Assembly (NCBI GenBank): GCA_028288165.1
Contig: JAQBOG010000039.1
Coordinates: 62,001-126,000 of the forward strand
DNA length: 64,000 nt
Reading direction: 5' to 3'
Source of the DNA: Sphingobacteriales bacterium
Lineage (GTDB): Bacteria > Bacteroidota > Bacteroidia > Sphingobacteriales > Sphingobacteriaceae
The position numbers and the translations under genes were made by a program. The notes under the pieces are model-generated. The model was given only the letters and a program-made list of their open reading frames with translations, searched no databases and was not told the origin of the DNA. Shown piece after piece: positions 62,491 to 64,000 of this stretch. Each line of letters begins with the position of its first letter. The stretch's first letter is position 1.

Positions 62491-63094
62491 TACGTAAGTT
62501 TTTCTTTTTTTGATTCATAACGTTTGATAAAAGATCTCTGGCTCTAAACAACTGAGCTTTTACAGTACCTAATGGTAGATCGAGCTGGTTAGCGATCTCT
62601 TCATATGAAAGTTCATCAAAATACCTAAGAATAATTAACGTGCGATAACGTGATGGGAGTTTATCCACAATATCCTTTAATTTTTCGTTTTGCTGTTTTT
62701 TGATAGATATTTCTTCTGGATCTAACGTATCAGATCGTATTTGCAATGGTCTGTCGTCCCCTTCATCATCCACCATGCTATCCATTGAAACAACGTTCAA
62801 GCGCTTTTTACGAATAAAATCAATGCAGTTATTGGTAGCAATTCTGAAAAGCCAGGTACTGAATGCAAAATCAGGTTTGTATTTCTCTATATTCTCGAAT
62901 GCTTTTCCAAAAGTTTCTACGGTCATGTCCATCGCATCGTCTTTATTATTCACCATCTTCAATGACATGAAATATATAGACTCTTTATATCGTTGCATTA
63001 ACTCAGCAAAAGCCTTCTGCTCTCCTTCTTTAGCTCTGCAAACGAGGTTAAAATCATTCTTAGCATTTGCCGAAAAATTTGGATTTACTTCCAT
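62480..63094 (-). CDS. ECF-type RNA polymerase sigma factor
   Basis: A 204-residue sigma-70 family protein with only regions 2 and 4. Region 2 (about 28-100) reads ELMQRYKESIYFMSLKMVNN, AFSTWLFRIATNNCIDFIRKK. Region 4 (about 145-198) reads DKLPSRYRTLIILRYFDELS and YEEIANQLDLPLGTVKAQLF. A linker of about 40 residues is acidic. No anti-sigma factor gene is adjacent, which is unusual for the ECF group. It overlaps both neighbours, the GT2 gene (10 nt) and rsmG (11 nt). Confidence 0.92.
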   Translation of the reverse strand: MEVNPNFSANAKNDFNLVCRAKEGEQKAFAELMQRYKESIYFMSLKMVNNKDDAMDMTVETFGKAFENIEKYKPDFAFSTWLFRIATNNCIDFIRKKRLNVVSMDSMVDDEGDDRPLQIRSDTLDPEEISIKKQQNEKLKDIVDKLPSRYRTLIILRYFDELSYEEIANQLDLPLGTVKAQLFRARDLLSNVMNQKKKNLRSDF

Positions 63095-64000
63095 TGAACT
63101 TTTTTCTTAAAAATTGTTAGCAGACTAAGTACGAGTATATAAAAATAATAAATGAAATCGAAAAGTGGAAGCCACCATTTCAAATCATCATAATTCAGTT
63201 TCTTAAATATAGGGAAATAAACGATTGCCAAAGCTAAAAGTCTTATAATATATAAAGAAAGTAAAAACCACCATTGAGCTTTCAGGGCAATCAGGGCAAA
63301 TAATAACGCGTAAAATAGCATGGCAGAACCTGATTGAACGGTAAGCATTCTCTTATGTTCTGATTTATAAACCTTGCCCGCTCCCAAGTGTCGCCGTTTC
63401 TGTTTTATATATTGTGAAAACGTTCTTTTAGGCTCTGACCATACTTGAGCATCGGCATCTATCTCAATTACAGCATTTTGGGGTGTCGCATTCTGATTTA
63501 CAAAAAGATCATCGTCCCCGGAAGGAATATGCATATGAGCCGCAAAACCTTTCCCTCTAAAAAATAGCGATTTGGTGTAAGCCATATTTCTACCAACTCC
63601 CATATAAGGACTTTTCGCTAAGGCGAATGATAAATAATTGAGTGCCGTAAAAAAGGTTTCAAAACGGATCAACATGTTTACAAAGCCCTTCACCTTTTCA
63701 TACGGAGAATAACCCAATACAATTTCAGTAGAACCAGTGAAATTTCGTTGCATCTTATAGATCCAATCTTTGGATGAAGGTCTACAATCAGCGTCAGTAA
63801 AAATTAAATGTTCATTTTGGGCAGCTTTAATCCCCATAGTAACGGCAAACTTTTTACCTGTTTTGAACCGTTCATGTTCATTTATAGTAACAATTTTCAG
63901 TTGAGGATATTTACCGGAAAAATCTCTTAAAACTATATCAGAATTATCATCTGAACAATCGTTGACAACTACAACTTCATAATTCTCATAATTTTGCTCT
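63085..64000 (-). CDS. Family 2 glycosyltransferase (5' end outside window)
   Basis: The frame is open to the window edge. The first visible residues read EQNYENYEVVVVNDCSDDNS, a GT2 nucleotide-sugar site, followed by the metal-binding DADCRPSS near residue 75 of the fragment, a second Asp pair (IPSGDDDLFVNQNA) and the acceptor motif QKRRHLGAGK, equivalent to QxxRW of processive GT2 enzymes. Two to three C-terminal membrane helices follow. It is a membrane-bound glycosyltransferase of unknown product. It starts the GT2, sigma, rsmG, dprA operon. Confidence 0.88.
   Translation of the reverse strand, partial: EQNYENYEVVVVNDCSDDNSDIVLRDFSGKYPQLKIVTINEHERFKTGKKFAVTMGIKAAQNEHLIFTDADCRPSSKDWIYKMQRNFTGSTEIVLGYSPYEKVKGFVNMLIRFETFFTALNYLSFALAKSPYMGVGRNMAYTKSLFFRGKGFAAHMHIPSGDDDLFVNQNATPQNAVIEIDADAQVWSEPKRTFSQYIKQKRRHLGAGKVYKSEHKRMLTVQSGSAMLFYALLFALIALKAQWWFLLSLYIIRLLALAIVYFPIFKKLNYDDLKWWLPLFDFIYYFYILVLSLLTIFKKKVQWK

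Overview
The window looks like a chromosomal segment from a Bacteroidota bacterium, most likely of the family Sphingobacteriaceae (Pedobacter or a relative). Evidence: low G+C content, almost no Shine-Dalgarno sites, promoters with a TAnnTTTG -7 box, a type III glutamine synthetase, an S46 dipeptidyl peptidase, KirBac, DUF2851 and DUF2147 proteins, and a Rho factor with a disordered N-terminal insert. The genus is inferred; no database was searched. Most genes are housekeeping genes in short operons.

Layout. 1-2.4 kb: minus-strand group of a HAD-like protein (cut by the window edge), an unknown protein and a LolD-type ATPase, then ubiX behind two tandem structured RNA elements. 2.8-6.2 kb: the 3' scrap of a tRNA gene, an MFS exporter with an Ada-type alkylation repair protein, and tRNA-His. 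6.5-10.7 kb: RNase HI, small proteins, a phosphoesterase, a tRNA methyltransferase, a VOC protein and TonB. 11-18.6 kb: glnN, purM, an S46 peptidase and lipoamide dehydrogenase. 18.9-31.2 kb: an SMR transporter, a metallo-hydrolase, SMC, M28 and S41 peptidases, asnS and an AsmA-like protein. 31.3-38.9 kb: a broken antitoxin-like gene, a VOC protein, a glutamate-synthase-like flavoprotein, a Sua5/YciO protein and a trp operon (trpD, fused trpF-trpB, trpA) behind a leader peptide and attenuator. 38.9-45.5 kb: YitT, KirBac, the MlaE-MlaF-MlaD lipid transporter, an SDR, an ankyrin protein and PspC. 45.5-55.6 kb: DUF2851, a decayed gene, pyrF, rho, pssA, an Hpt protein, folK, sppA and a PolX-like protein. 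55.7-64 kb: a B12-binding-type radical SAM protein, a CE2-type esterase, a GT9 glycosyltransferase, a SixA-type phosphatase, and a tight operon of a GT2 glycosyltransferase, an ECF sigma factor, rsmG and dprA.

The most notable non-coding signals are three. First, a classical ribosome-mediated trp attenuator can be read base by base: three consecutive Trp codons, an antiterminator segment and a terminator. Second, two tandem copies of a roughly 70-nt two-hairpin, terminator-ended element lie before ubiX and show a compensatory base-pair change. Third, six copies of an 80-110 bp intergenic repeat are scattered through the window in both orientations. There are also several low-complexity arrays of 7-10 bp words between genes. 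No CRISPR array, complete insertion sequence, prophage or rRNA was seen.
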